Source of the DNA: Nitratidesulfovibrio sp.
GTDB taxonomy: Bacteria; Desulfobacterota; Desulfovibrionia; Desulfovibrionales; Desulfovibrionaceae
Length of the DNA: 64,000 nt
Direction: 5' to 3'
Assembly (NCBI RefSeq): GCF_040373385.1
Contig: NZ_JBDXXH010000013.1
Location: 1 to 64,000 of the forward strand
In this document: in pieces, positions 1 to 7,696 of the stretch
How positions within the stretch are numbered: position 1 is the stretch's first letter
Layout: each line of letters opens with the position of its first letter
Notes under the pieces: generated by a model
Databases searched by the model: none
What the model was told of the DNA's origin: nothing
Seen by the model: only the letters and a program-made list of their open reading frames with translations
Program-made: the position numbers and the translations under genes

Positions 1-237
1 CCGTTGCGCCCTTTTGACCACGCCCGATTTCGTTATGGCTCCGACGGGTGTGGAGAGGGCGTGAGCAGTTGCGTCCGGCCTCTACGGAGGCCGTTGTGCC
101 CTTTTGACCACGCCCGATTTCGTTATGGCTCCGACGGGTGTGGAGGGGGCGTGCGCAGTTGCGTCCGGCCTCTACGAAGGCCGTTGCGCCCTTTTGACCA
201 CGCCCGATTTCGTTATGTCTCCGACGGGCAAGGGGCC
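1..237 (-). repeat. 90-bp tandem repeat (module C)
   Basis: Three direct copies start at 1, 91 and 181, a period of exactly 90 bp; the third is truncated after about 55 bp where it joins hairpin B2. A two-copy array with the same 90-bp period lies in opposite orientation at 1014-1172, and a single degenerate copy at 60177-60231. There are no unique spacers, so it is not a CRISPR array. Confidence 0.85.
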
Positions 238-313
238 GCTGAGCGGCGGCCCCTTGCATCCCCGCGCTCCAGGGGGGCTTCGCCACCCCTGGACCCCCAA
301 CGTATCCTGCACC

Positions 314-380
314 GCATTCCTTCGCCGCCAGCTTCCCTCCGGCGCAGGACGCCTTCGGGTGATCTGGCGACGGGAACGCG
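314..380 (-). repeat. Hairpin module A, instance 1
   Basis: Read on the minus strand: outer stem GCGTTCC/GGAATGC (one G-U), inner stem TCGCCAG/CTGGCG, terminal stem GGCG-TCCTG-CGCC, with the joining segments ATCACCCGA and AGGGAAG. Four further instances (729-794, 862-929, 59895-59958, 60024-60092) keep the fold with different stem sequences. Confidence 0.75.
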
Positions 381-445
381 ATGTGCCCGAATCTCTCGTA
401 GCCTCCATTTCACTGGGGTGCTTATACCTACGCCCTCGTTGCGAC

Positions 446-699
446 GCATGTGCCGCCGTCAAGGCCCGGCGTCACACGCTTCTACGCACGTCACGTTTCC
501 TTTGAACAACATTCAGCTCTACGCAGTTGGTCTGGCGTTACCAGTGAAACAAGACGTCAAGCCCTTCAGGCAGGGTGCGGCATGCACGCGGATTGCACCC
601 GCAGCCGACGATCCCCGCCGGAGGTTTTGCGACGTGTAAGCCTTGGCGTTGCGAGGGCATCCCATACCGACAGAAAGTGCACGCACAACCCGAATCTTC
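446..699. other. Gene-free spacer between inverted repeat copies
   Basis: No credible gene. Around 560-665 the minus strand holds a decayed start of module A (compare the phrase CCTCGCAACGCCAAGG with CCTCGCATCGCCAAGC in copy 3). Nothing else recognised. Confidence 0.5.
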
Positions 700-728
700 A
701 TCAAGGCGACGAGAGCCTTGCGCACATC

Positions 729-794
729 GCATTCTCGTCGCCAGATCACCCGAAGGCGTCCTGCGCCGGAGGGAAGCTGGCGGCGAAGGAATAC
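729..794 (+). repeat. Hairpin module A, instance 2
   Basis: Outer GCATTC/GAATAC (last pair decayed), inner TCGCCAG/CTGGCG, terminal GGCG-TCCTG-CGCC. Nearly identical to instance 1 in the inner stem. Confidence 0.7.
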
Positions 795-861
795 AGTGCG
801 GGAAGAGTGGGAATAAAGGCACCGGGGCTACGCCAAGGCGTCGGGAGCCTTGCGCACATGC

Positions 862-929
862 GCATTCAGGCGGGCAGATCGCCCGAGGCGCGCTAGCGCC
901 GCAGGGAAGCTGCCCGACGTAAAGAATGC
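862..929 (+). repeat. Hairpin module A, instance 3
   Basis: Outer GCATTC/GAATGC, inner CGGGCAG/CTGCCCG, terminal GGCGC-GCTA-GCGCC. The inner stem differs on both sides from instances 1 and 2, preserving pairing. Confidence 0.75.
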
Positions 930-1221
930 GGTGCAGGACGACACGGGGTTCCAAGGGGCGGAGCCCCTGGAACGCGGGGATGCAAGGGGCCATCGTTCAA
1001 TGGCCCCTTGCCCGTCGGAGACATAACGAAATCGAGGGTGATCAAAGGGGCACGACGGCCTTAGTAGAAGCCGGATGCAACCGCGCACATCCCCTCCACA
1101 CCCGTCGGAGACATAACGAAATCGAGCGTGGTCAAAGGGGCACAACGGCCTTCGTAGAAGCCGTCCTCAACAAGGCACCCCCGCACTCCCCCTCCCCAAC
1201 CAGCGCAGCGCCTCTCACCCC

Positions 1222-1845
1222 TCACTCCTTCCCGTTCTTCCTCTCCCACCACGCCCGGTCCGGCCCCAGAAACCACCAGTCGGTGTGGTCGGTTTCGGCA
1301 ATGGTCTTGGCAAGTTCGCGGCCTTCCTCGGTGCGCAGCCTCTCCAGCGCGCTTTCCATCCACTTGCCCGCGTACTTGTTGCCCAGGTCCAGTTCGCGCT
1401 TCAGGTTCAGGATCAGGTCCAGCTGGTCCGCGTCGTGGGCCAGTTGCGCCTCGGGGGTCTGCGAGGCTTCCAGGTCGTCCCAGAACTCCAGCATGTCCAC
1501 CTCAAGGCCGGTGCCTTCGGCGGCGTGCACCACTGCATCGCGCGGCTTCGAGGTATTGTAGATGCGGTTGACGTAGTTGAAGTCGCCGATGCGCGCCTCG
1601 TGGAAGTCGTGGAACAGGCACAGCATGGCGGTACGGGAAGGATCGGCCCCGGCCATGCGGGCCAGCACGTAGCCGATGATGGCGGTGCGGAAGGAATGTT
1701 CGGCCACGTTCTCGTTGCCGGTGCCGAGAAACTGGTAGCCGGTACGCGGCGTGAGGCGCAGCATGCCCGCCTCGTTCAGAAAATCGACGATGCGCTTCAG
1801 GCGGCCGCGCCCCTGAAGGTTCAACTGGGGATTGCAGGCGGTCAT
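1222..1845 (-). CDS. HD-domain phosphohydrolase (YfbR/HDDC2-like)
   Basis: A 207-residue protein with the HD metal-site pattern in order: His of AEHSFR, the HD pair of LFHDFHE, and Asp of DADQLD. This arrangement and length fit the 5'-deoxyribonucleotidase YfbR / HDDC2 group of nucleotide monophosphate phosphohydrolases, probably soluble and cytoplasmic. The frame stays open upstream, but the ATG at 1845 is chosen because a GGAG lies just before it and the conserved domain begins about 20 residues later. Substrate is inferred from the family only. It is followed downstream by structured repeat copy 2 and has no obvious operon partner. Confidence 0.85.
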   Translation of the reverse strand: MTACNPQLNLQGRGRLKRIVDFLNEAGMLRLTPRTGYQFLGTGNENVAEHSFRTAIIGYVLARMAGADPSRTAMLCLFHDFHEARIGDFNYVNRIYNTSKPRDAVVHAAEGTGLEVDMLEFWDDLEASQTPEAQLAHDADQLDLILNLKRELDLGNKYAGKWMESALERLRTEEGRELAKTIAETDHTDWWFLGPDRAWWERKNGKE

Positions 1846-2081
1846 GGCAAGGCTCCGGAAAACATGACGTCGGCCGCCAGCGCCCGGCGACAGACACCGG
1901 ATGCGCCGCGCGGCGCGCCCGTCCGGCATACGGCATTTCCCCGGCGCTGTCCAAACGGCCCGGCGCTCCGGACAGGGGCCTCCGCCTCCCGACACATCTG
2001 GCCCCATCTGGCCGCGTCTGGCTGCCGCCGACGCCGCGCGCTCCATCCCGCCCCGACGCGCCCGTTACCCCCAAACCGGGC

Positions 2082-2723
2082 CTACACCGGGTCCATGCTG
2101 CCCCAGCGTCTGCCGCACAGCCGGAACAGCACCAGCGCGAACACGGCCCCCAGCGTATCGGCCAGCATGTCCTTCTGGGCGTCCCACACGTCGCCCTGAC
2201 TGCCCAGAAAGGCCAGCCCCGCCTCGCCGCCTTCGGCATCGGCCACCAGCCATTCCAGAATTTCCCACCCGGCGGCCACGGCCATTACCGCGAACAGTCC
2301 GAACAGCAACGAAACCACCGGCCCGGCCAGGCGGCGACGCGTCAGCAACTCCGCGAAAGCATAGGCATAAAAGCCCACGCTGAAATGCCCCACCCGGTCA
2401 AAGTGGTTGCGCGCAAAGCCGAAGGCGTCGGTAATGACGCCAAAGGGCACCCGCTCGAAGGTGTAGTGCCCGCCCACGGTGTGCCAGAACAGCCACACCG
2501 CCATGAGCAGGTAGGCCGCCCCGCTGAACCGGAATCTGCGCGCCGTGCCCGCCAGCAGCAGAAAGATGGTGATGACCGGCGTGACCTCCATGTACCACAC
2601 CGTGCGGTCGTACGGCGCAATGCCCAGCACCACGAACACCGCCACGAACACGGCGGCCAGCACTTCCGGCAGGCGTGATGAAACGGCAGGCATCTCGGGG
2701 GAATGCGCGGCGGGTGTGACCAT
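2082..2723 (-). CDS. DUF2238 (YjdF-like) inner-membrane protein
   Basis: 213 residues, largely hydrophobic, with about five to six predicted membrane helices. Conserved features of the DUF2238 family are visible: NHFDRVGHFSVGF in the middle, then WEILEW and a C-terminal GDVWDAQKDMLADTLGA segment. The family is widespread and has no established biochemical role. Start at ATG 2723 follows a GAGAGG; the upstream extension in frame has no membrane character. A minus-strand terminator at 2815-2844 separates it from the upstream DUF1848 gene, so it is probably transcribed alone. Confidence 0.85.
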   Translation of the reverse strand: MVTPAAHSPEMPAVSSRLPEVLAAVFVAVFVVLGIAPYDRTVWYMEVTPVITIFLLLAGTARRFRFSGAAYLLMAVWLFWHTVGGHYTFERVPFGVITDAFGFARNHFDRVGHFSVGFYAYAFAELLTRRRLAGPVVSLLFGLFAVMAVAAGWEILEWLVADAEGGEAGLAFLGSQGDVWDAQKDMLADTLGAVFALVLFRLCGRRWGSMDPV

Positions 2724-2814
2724 GGGGGCCTCTCTTCTGCGGTGCAGGGGGTGATGGGATGCGCGCACGATGCCGCAGGGCCGAAGAACTGTAAACAACC
2801 GCCTGATGACGACA

Positions 2815-2844
2815 CGAAAAAAAGACGGGCCGCGCATGCGACCC
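2815..2844 (-). terminator. Rho-independent terminator after the DUF1848 gene
   Basis: On the minus strand a 7-bp stem GGGTCGC/GCGGCCC (one T-G pair) with loop ATGC is followed by GTC and a run of seven T. It lies about 57 bp after the DUF1848 stop and before the DUF2238 start. Confidence 0.75.
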
Positions 2845-2900
2845 GCCCCGTACGTGCCGGTTCGCCCGCCGTCCTGCTGGCGACTGGCGGCTGGCGAGAG

Positions 2901-3926
2901 CTAGACGTCCCCTTCCGGGGTTTCGCCCCTTTCCGGCAACGGAATGATGCCGTCCGCGTCCAACTGGTGGCGGGCCCTGTTCTTTTCCACCACGGCCACG
3001 GAAGTATTGGCGTAGCAATACACGCACATGTGGCCGCAGGTGTTGTACATGCCGATATCCTTGCTTTCCACGCACCCACATTCTGTCCGCTGGCCCTTGT
3101 CCTTGCGCAGCAGGGTTTCCAGCCGTTGCGGCACGCCCAACACATGCTGGTCAAGCCGGATGCCGAGATGCCGTTGCAGCTTCACGTTGCCGGGACGGCA
3201 TATCCTCGCGAAGAGGTCGCCGTCCACGCACTTGTTGGGATCGATGCCGTAACGCGCAAACGACCTGCGCTCGCCGCACGTCGCGGGTGTGAGCTGCCGA
3301 GAGGCAGCATAGGCCGCGATCATTTCCCCCAGCCGGTCCTGCTCGTCGAACGAAGGCTCGCGCAGCAACAGTTCCTGCTGCCGTTTGACGTTGCGCTGCA
3401 CCTTGGCATAGGCCCCCACGTCCACAAAACTGAAGACCAGTTGCCGCGTGTACGGGGCCAGCGCATCCCCCACGCGGCGGATGCGTTCCATCACCCCGTC
3501 CGCGTCCAGCCCTTCGGCAAGGCAGATGGGATCATACCGCCACACCACCCGCTCGGATCCCCAGCGGCGCGACAGGGCCGCGAACGTCTCGATGCGCTCC
3601 GCCAGCGGCGGCACGCGGGGTTCGTATCCTTCCGCCTCGTAGTCGTTGACCGTGAACTGGAAATAGAAGTCGTACCCCCTGTCGTGGATTTCCTCCAGGT
3701 AGGGCAGCAGCGGCTTCGCATTCTTGGTCCAGAACACGATGCCGCCCGCCGCGCGCAGGTCTATGCGGAAGTCCTGCTGATTGAAGGGATTGCGCCACCG
3801 CACATACCCTTCGCGCAGGCGACGCATGAACCATTCCGCGTAAAAGGCCGGAATATCCGTGGACCGGCTGGCGGAAATGATTCCGGGCGTCAGTTCCCGC
3901 CCCTGAAAATCCGGGGAATCCTGCAC
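2901..3926 (-). CDS. DUF1848 Fe-S protein (radical-SAM-like)
   Basis: 341 residues from a GTG at 3926, preferred because AGGGAG sits six bases upstream; an ATG at 3956 is the alternative. The N-terminus has SASRSTDIPAFYAEWF, the hallmark of DUF1848, and the C-terminus carries a cysteine cluster CGCVESKDIGMYNTC followed by CGHMCVYCYA. The CxxCYA ending resembles a radical SAM Fe-S loop, but it is C-terminal here. DUF1848 proteins are often annotated as spore photolyase-like or radical SAM-related; the reaction is unknown. The gene begins just after the flagellin terminator and is probably independent. Confidence 0.85.
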   Translation of the reverse strand: MQDSPDFQGRELTPGIISASRSTDIPAFYAEWFMRRLREGYVRWRNPFNQQDFRIDLRAAGGIVFWTKNAKPLLPYLEEIHDRGYDFYFQFTVNDYEAEGYEPRVPPLAERIETFAALSRRWGSERVVWRYDPICLAEGLDADGVMERIRRVGDALAPYTRQLVFSFVDVGAYAKVQRNVKRQQELLLREPSFDEQDRLGEMIAAYAASRQLTPATCGERRSFARYGIDPNKCVDGDLFARICRPGNVKLQRHLGIRLDQHVLGVPQRLETLLRKDKGQRTECGCVESKDIGMYNTCGHMCVYCYANTSVAVVEKNRARHQLDADGIIPLPERGETPEGDV

Positions 3927-3991
3927 GTTCTTCTCCCTGTCAGCGTTCACGCGCATCCTATCGTACAGTTTGCGGCAAACCTTCAAGGCAC

Positions 3992-4020
3992 AAAAAAACC
4001 GGGCCGCTTGCGCGGCCCGG
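3992..4020 (-). terminator. Rho-independent terminator of flagellin gene
   Basis: Minus strand: a 9-bp perfect stem CCGGGCCGC/GCGGCCCGG with a 4-base loop followed by a run of seven T, about 45 bp after the flagellin stop. Confidence 0.9.
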
Positions 4021-4064
4021 TCGAGCGTGTCTGCCAAAACCCCTCCACCTTACGGTGTGTTGCC

Positions 4065-4955
4065 TTAGCCGCCCAGCAGCTGCATGGCCATACGCGGCAG
4101 GGAGTTGGCCTGCGAGAGCATGGCGACGGCAGCCTGCGTCAGGATCTGCTGACGGGTGAATTCGGTCATTTCGCTCGAAACGTCCACGTCCGAAATCCGC
4201 GATTCGGCGGCCTGCAGGTTTTCCGACTGGATCTGCAGGTTGCTGATGGTGTTTTCCAGACGGTTCTGGAGAGCACCAAGGTTCGCGCGAATCTTGTCCT
4301 TCGAGATGATGGCGTTCTCGATGCCTTCCAGGGCGGCCTGCGCGGCAGACTGCGTGGAGATCGACTTGCCCTTGCCTTCCGCTGCCTGGCTGCCCACGCC
4401 CAGCGCCGACGCCGTGGAGGTGCCGATGCGGATGTAGTAGTAGTCTTCCGAGCAGTCGTTGGCCGAGCCGAAGTGGACCTTCAGCTTGCCGGTGGACACG
4501 AGGCCGGAGCCGTCGTGGGTGGCACCGGACAGGTTGCCGTTGAGCAGGTGAATGCCGTTGAAGTCCGTCGAGTTGGCGATTCGGGTGATTTCCGAGGCCA
4601 TGGCCTGGTATTCCGAATCGATGATGAGACGCTGGTCCGAGGTGTAGGTACCGGTAGCGGCCTGTTCGGCCAGTTCCTTCATGCGGATCAGCTTTTCATC
4701 GATGACGCCAAGGGCGCCGTCGGCGGTCTGGATCAGCGAGATGGCGTCGTTGGCGTTACGCACACCCTGGTTCAGGGCGGCGATGTCCGAACGCATCAGT
4801 TCGCGAATGGCCAGGCCGGCCGCGTCGTCAGAAGCGGCACCAACACGAAGACCCGACGACAGTCGGCGTACGGACGTGGACAGGCTGCCGTACGACGAGC
4901 TGAGGTTGCGGGCGGCATTCATTGCCATCAAGTTGTGATTGATAACGAGAGACAT
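4065..4955 (-). CDS. fliC: Flagellin
   Basis: 296 residues. The N-terminal D0/D1 helix begins SLVINHNLMAMNAARNL and the C-terminal helix ends AVAMLSQANSLPRMAMQLLGG, both canonical; the central variable domain is short. It is exported through the flagellar type III apparatus and polymerises into the filament. The start is fixed by GGAGGAATATT upstream of the ATG. It is a single-gene unit ended by the terminator at 3992-4020. The matching cap and export-chaperone genes fliD and fliS lie 39 kb away with glycosyltransferases, which suggests this flagellin may be glycosylated (inference). Confidence 0.97.
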   Translation of the reverse strand: MSLVINHNLMAMNAARNLSSSYGSLSTSVRRLSSGLRVGAASDDAAGLAIRELMRSDIAALNQGVRNANDAISLIQTADGALGVIDEKLIRMKELAEQAATGTYTSDQRLIIDSEYQAMASEITRIANSTDFNGIHLLNGNLSGATHDGSGLVSTGKLKVHFGSANDCSEDYYYIRIGTSTASALGVGSQAAEGKGKSISTQSAAQAALEGIENAIISKDKIRANLGALQNRLENTISNLQIQSENLQAAESRISDVDVSSEMTEFTRQQILTQAAVAMLSQANSLPRMAMQLLGG

Positions 4956-5490
4956 AATATTCCTCCATGAATATTGCGCCGTTCCGGGCGGGGCACCACG
5001 CCGACCGCATCCATGCGATCATCCGCCGTTCATGCCCCTCTTTTCGGCCTGCCCATGTGAAACTATAGGGGGTGGCCTTCACTTTTCTTTACATGTGTCC
5101 GGACAAACCGGATTCGGGCAGGATTCGGGACGGATGCAGGCCCCGGAACCGGATTCCCGCACCAGACGCAGTGTTCGCGGCCTGCCCCCCCCCTGCCTGG
5201 CCATCCGGCCCGTCCGCCTTGGTCCGTGGACTCAGCGCATCCTGTCCGGTCCCGATGCCCCGTGCGACCGGGGCGTGCCTGCGGTTTGCCATGCCCCGAT
5301 GGCGGATGTAGACTGATCGCCTGGCGTGACCGCGCCGAGACATCACCAGACGCGCAGCGTCGAGACATCACCGGACGCGCAGCGTCAAAGCATCGCCCGG
5401 CGTGACCGCGCCGAAGCATCACCCTGCGCACAAGCCGCACGGGAACATCACCGGGCGCACCCCGCCCGCAGCGCACAGAAGGAGCCTTTC
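4956..5490. other. Divergent intergenic region, flagellin / panB
   Basis: No gene. On the minus strand TAAAGAAA (5084-5091) and, 12-13 bases on, CCCTATA (around 5064-5070) loosely resemble a sigma-28 promoter for flagellin; the match is weaker than the one at fliD. From 5315 to 5460 there are about six imperfect 25-26 bp direct repeats, each containing CATCRCC plus a GCGCAGCGTC-like segment. Confidence 0.45.
5315..5460. repeat. Imperfect 25-26 bp tandem repeat upstream of panB
   Basis: Six units beginning CATCACC or CATCGCC, alternating between a GACGCGCAGCGTC type and a GGCGTGACCGCGCC type. The array ends about 30 bp before the panB start. Confidence 0.7.
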
Positions 5491-6393
5491 ATGAGCGTTC
5501 ATCCGGCACCGGAACGTTCCGCCCCCGGCAAGCAGGCACGTCGTCCCGTCGGCACGCTGGACGTGCGCGCCGCCAAGGGCGCGCGGCGAATCGCCATGCT
5601 CACCGCCTACGATGCCCCCACCGCCGCCCTGGTGGACGGCTGCGACATCGACATCATTCTGGTGGGTGACTCGCTGGGCATGGTCATGCTGGGCCGGAAC
5701 GACACCCTGTCCGTGACCATGGACGAAATGGTGCACCACTGCCGCGCGGTGACCGGCAGCGTCACCCGCGCGCTGGTGGTGGCGGACATGCCCTTCCTTT
5801 CCTATGAAACGAGCCCGGCGGATGCATTGCGCAACGCCGGGCGTCTGTTCCGCGAAGGGGGCGTGCGCGCCGTGAAGCTGGAAGGCGCCGGACCATACCT
5901 GCCGCAGGTGCGCGCCCTGGTGGACGCGGGCATTCCGGTCATGGGGCACATCGGCCTCACCCCGCAACGGGTGGCGCAACTGGGCGGGTTCAAGGTGCAG
6001 GGCAAGACCGCCGACGCGGCCCGACGCCTGCTGGACGACGCCCTGGCCCTGGAGCAGGCGGGCTGCTTCTCCATCGTGCTGGAATGCGTGCCCTCGCCCG
6101 TGGCCGCGCGCATCACCGCCGCGCTGACCATCCCCACCATCGGCATCGGCGCCGGGCCGGACTGCGACGGGCAGGTGCTGGTGCTGCACGACATGCTGGG
6201 CCTGCAGGACCGCATGGTGCCCCGCTTCGTCAAGCGCTACGCCAACCTTGCCGGGCAGGTGACGGACGCCGTGACCGCCTACAAGCAGGAAGTGGAAAGC
6301 GGCGCCTTTCCCGGTCCGGAACACGGCTTTGCCATGCCCGACGAGGAACTGCGCCAACTGGGCAGGGACGGGACCTCCAGCGGAAAGGAATGA
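5491..6393 (+). CDS. panB: 3-methyl-2-oxobutanoate hydroxymethyltransferase
   Basis: 300 residues. Catalyses transfer of a hydroxymethyl group from methylene-tetrahydrofolate to alpha-ketoisovalerate, the first committed step to pantothenate and CoA. Visible motifs: LTAYDAPTAALVD, VGDSLGMVMLG with Mg-binding Asp, the KLEGAG active-site lysine/glutamate, GHIGLTPQ, and GIGAGPDCDGQ. The ATG at 5491 is set by AAGGAG eight bases upstream; the frame extends upstream through the tandem repeats without conserved sequence. panC lies about 6 kb downstream; the lower-GC cassette at 6.5-11.4 kb separates the two. Confidence 0.97.
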   Translation: MSVHPAPERSAPGKQARRPVGTLDVRAAKGARRIAMLTAYDAPTAALVDGCDIDIILVGDSLGMVMLGRNDTLSVTMDEMVHHCRAVTGSVTRALVVADMPFLSYETSPADALRNAGRLFREGGVRAVKLEGAGPYLPQVRALVDAGIPVMGHIGLTPQRVAQLGGFKVQGKTADAARRLLDDALALEQAGCFSIVLECVPSPVAARITAALTIPTIGIGAGPDCDGQVLVLHDMLGLQDRMVPRFVKRYANLAGQVTDAVTAYKQEVESGAFPGPEHGFAMPDEELRQLGRDGTSSGKE

Positions 6394-6569
6394 CCACACC
6401 TTCCACGGACCGGGTACGGCAGGCACGCTATGGGCGCAGCGACCCGTGAACAGGTTGCTGCAAGGCAATCGACAGCCTTGTGGGCCAGACATCTCCAGCG
6501 CATGCGGCAACCTGTCCGTGCCCATGGAACGAAGACAAGCACATCGTTTCCAGCTTCCGGAGTATCTGC

Positions 6570-7469
6570 ATGATTGAAGCAATAGGCGTGGAAAAGCGAA
6601 ATGCCGTTCTCAAAGAGAAACTGCTCAAGTGGCTCCCGAAACAGTCCCGACTGGAAACACAGATTTTCGGTTTGGCATTAAGCCGCTTTGACCAGGAAAC
6701 TTCTGCGGAGAAATGCTTCTATCACCCCATCGTCGCGCTTATTGTCCAGGGATTCAAACGCTCCATGATCGGCAACCACGACGCAGATTATGGTGAGCGA
6801 CATTCAATGGTTGTAGGCGTTGATATGCCGGGAATATTTCATATCACCCATGCGTCGCAGCAAAATCCTTTCCTCTCTCTGTCTGTAAGACTTGACAGAC
6901 GCATCATTTCCCAATTGGCGACAGAGATGCCTTCAATAGTCACGTCAGACAACAAACCTGCAAATCCTGTAGCCATTTCCGAGGCCAGCGAAGAACTTCT
7001 CGAAGCATTCATACGGCTGGTCGATCTGCTGGACACACCGTCAAGAATACCTGTCTTTGCCCCCATGATCCTCCGCGAAATTCATTTCCACTTGCTTTCG
7101 GGCAGCCAGGGTGACTGCCTGCGGCTGTTCAGTACTGGCGGAACACAAACCAGCCAGATTGCCCAAGCCATCACCTGGCTGCGAGAAAACTACACAGGCC
7201 GCCTCCACATGGAAGAACTGGCCCGCCAGGTCAACATGGCCCCTTCGACATTCAACCGCCATTTCAAGCAGGTGACCAGCCTCAGCCCGCTCCAGTTCCA
7301 GAAACGCCTGCGCCTTTACGAAGCGGAGCGCCTTATGCTGCTTGAAGGAAAGGATGCCGGCACGGCGGCGGTCATGGTCGGCTATGAAAGCGGCTCACAA
7401 TTCAACAGGGAATACAAGCGCCAGTTCGGAGCGCCACCCCACCGGGACGTGGCGCAGAAACGTTCCTAG
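6570..7469 (+). CDS. AraC-family transcriptional regulator
   Basis: 299 residues. Residues about 20-180 match the AraC-type N-terminal domain (PF06719-like; CFYHPIVALIVQGFKRSMIG), and the last 100 residues carry two helix-turn-helix motifs (MEELARQVNMAPSTFNRHFK and the second near GYESGSQFNREYKRQFG). Start ATG 6570 follows CCGGAG. Base composition is clearly lower in GC than panB before it. The gene is codirectional with, and immediately upstream of, four exported enzymes, so it probably controls them in response to a small molecule (inference). Regulators of this subgroup commonly sit beside oxidoreductase or hydrolase genes. Confidence 0.93.
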   Translation: MIEAIGVEKRNAVLKEKLLKWLPKQSRLETQIFGLALSRFDQETSAEKCFYHPIVALIVQGFKRSMIGNHDADYGERHSMVVGVDMPGIFHITHASQQNPFLSLSVRLDRRIISQLATEMPSIVTSDNKPANPVAISEASEELLEAFIRLVDLLDTPSRIPVFAPMILREIHFHLLSGSQGDCLRLFSTGGTQTSQIAQAITWLRENYTGRLHMEELARQVNMAPSTFNRHFKQVTSLSPLQFQKRLRLYEAERLMLLEGKDAGTAAVMVGYESGSQFNREYKRQFGAPPHRDVAQKRS

Positions 7470-7510
7470 CCCAAGACAACCGCGTACAATATTTGACAAA
7501 CAATACAAAC

Positions 7511-7555
7511 GAAGGGCGGAATGCATGTGTTGACGTGCATCCCGCCCTTCTTTGC
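7511..7555 (+). terminator. Rho-independent terminator after araC-type gene
   Basis: Stem GAAGGGCGG-A-ATGCA / TGCAT-C-CCGCCCTTC (14 pairs, one mismatch) with a 10-base loop, then TTT. It isolates the regulator from the following operon. Confidence 0.8.
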
Positions 7556-7696
7556 GCCTGCCTGCTCCTCAGCGAAGCGCGAGCGAATCAGGCAAATATC
7601 TGCATGAATTGTGTATAGCGCCGACAGACAAGCCCCCTTATCTTGCTATCAGCCAAAACAGCCCACACAAACACCGTAGCGCTGAAGGAGGTTGCA

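Larger units (their letters stand above)
1..445 (-). repeat. Structured modular repeat, copy 1 (inverted)
   Basis: Gene-free DNA read on the minus strand. Order 5' to 3' on that strand: one hairpin module A (314-380), hairpins B1 (267-293) and B2 (229-256), then module C, an imperfect 90-bp tandem repeat starting at 181, 91 and 1. Module C carries the phrase CATAACGAAATCG and probably runs off the window edge. The same modules in the same order occur at 700-1172 and 59835-60240 on the plus strand. Open reading frames across it are poor in initiation signals and shift between copies, so I call it non-coding. Function unknown; see findings. Confidence 0.8.
700..1172 (+). repeat. Structured modular repeat, copy 2
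   Basis: Plus-strand copy of the element: module A at 729-794 and again at 862-929, hairpin B1 at 948-973, hairpin B2 at 983-1010, then two 90-bp module C repeats (about 1014-1103 and 1104-1172). With copy 1 it forms an inverted pair about 1.17 kb long, A modules facing inward and C modules outward. No protein-coding gene supported. Confidence 0.8.

Noticed and set aside
1..237. CRISPR array
   Set aside because: The 90-bp units are contiguous direct repeats with no unique spacers and no cas genes nearby.
4..639. Open frames across the left-edge repeats
   Set aside because: They run through tandem and inverted repeats, have no ribosome sites and translate each repeat differently in each copy; structure, not reading frame, is conserved.
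2703..4970. 755-residue plus-strand open frame
   Set aside because: Lies antisense to the DUF1848 and flagellin genes, both clearly real; a typical artefact of high-GC third positions.
4956..5091. Sigma-54 promoter for flagellin
   Set aside because: No TGGC-N8-TTGC spaced pair in the minus-strand leader; only a loose sigma-28-like match.
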